A stretch of DNA of 21,794 nt, from assembly GCA_045605025.1 (NCBI GenBank), contig JAZUPE010000031.1, forward strand, positions 1 to 21,794, written 5' to 3'. Both the position numbers and the translations under genes were made by a program. This DNA comes from SIG598 sp045605025. GTDB lineage: Bacteria > Bacillota > Clostridia > Oscillospirales > Acutalibacteraceae. Each line of letters opens with the position of its first letter. Positions within the stretch are counted from its first letter, which is position 1. Of this stretch, positions 21,754 to 21,794 are shown piece by piece. A model generated the notes under the pieces. That model was not told where the DNA came from, did not search any database, and saw nothing but the letters and a program-made list of their open reading frames with translations.

Positions 21754-21794
21754 GCCCTGCAACTGGTAAACCAGTCAAATTCGGTTACTATGAC

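Noticed and set aside
20906..21777. CRISPR array made of the small palindromes
   Set aside because: Stems differ from hairpin to hairpin, spacing is irregular, and there are no equal-length repeats and spacers or cas genes.

Overview
The window looks like chromosomal DNA of a gut-type clostridial Firmicute, probably from the Oscillospiraceae/Ruminococcaceae group (an inference). The support is AGGAGG-type ribosome binding sites, many TTGACA-17-TATAAT promoters, factor-independent terminators, a sporadic IS200-type element and plant-polysaccharide hydrolases without signal peptides. GC content is moderate and visibly higher in the glycosidase operon at the right than in the 14.3-16.3 kb segment.

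Layout. 1-670: a non-coding, repeat-rich stretch with a 91-bp direct repeat and two long hairpins. 670-7.7 kb: an accessory island read entirely on the minus strand. In transcription order it holds a 1159-aa NACHT-type STAND NTPase with its own promoter and terminator; then a second unit of an unrecognised 225-aa protein, translationally coupled to a soluble VirD4/TraG-like ATPase, followed by an accessory ClpP peptidase; then an 84-aa orphan with its own promoter. 8.1-9.5 kb: a divergent 161-aa hypothetical protein and a GNAT acetyltransferase. 9.9-11.8 kb: two paralogous operons (small two-helix membrane protein plus YbjQ-family protein), followed by a tRNA-Arg(CCG) gene beside several broken tRNA 3' ends and a recurrent 51-bp repeat. 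12.0-14.2 kb: a CapA-like metallophosphatase and a CPBP-family intramembrane protease. 14.7-16.3 kb: a single-pass membrane protein with a cytoplasmic N-terminal domain, a Big_2-like Ig domain and WSxW segments outside. 16.6 kb: tRNA-Val(CAC). 16.9-20.9 kb: a hotdog thioesterase divergent from a GH127-GH27 glycosidase operon. 20.9 kb to the end: an IS200-type transposon embedded in an array of very small hairpins that share TAAA-like loops.

How the genes may work together. The most interesting block is 1.0-7.7 kb. A NACHT NTPase is a known architecture of bacterial immune sensors. Beside it lie a cytosolic VirD4-like motor with an altered Walker A, a coupled partner of unknown function and a second-type ClpP. 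No other conjugation gene (relaxase, VirB4, membrane pore protein) is visible in the window. A candidate defence or stress-response cassette fits as well as a fragment of an integrative element. The GH127-GH27 pair is most easily read as intracellular processing of arabinose- or galactose-containing plant oligosaccharides.
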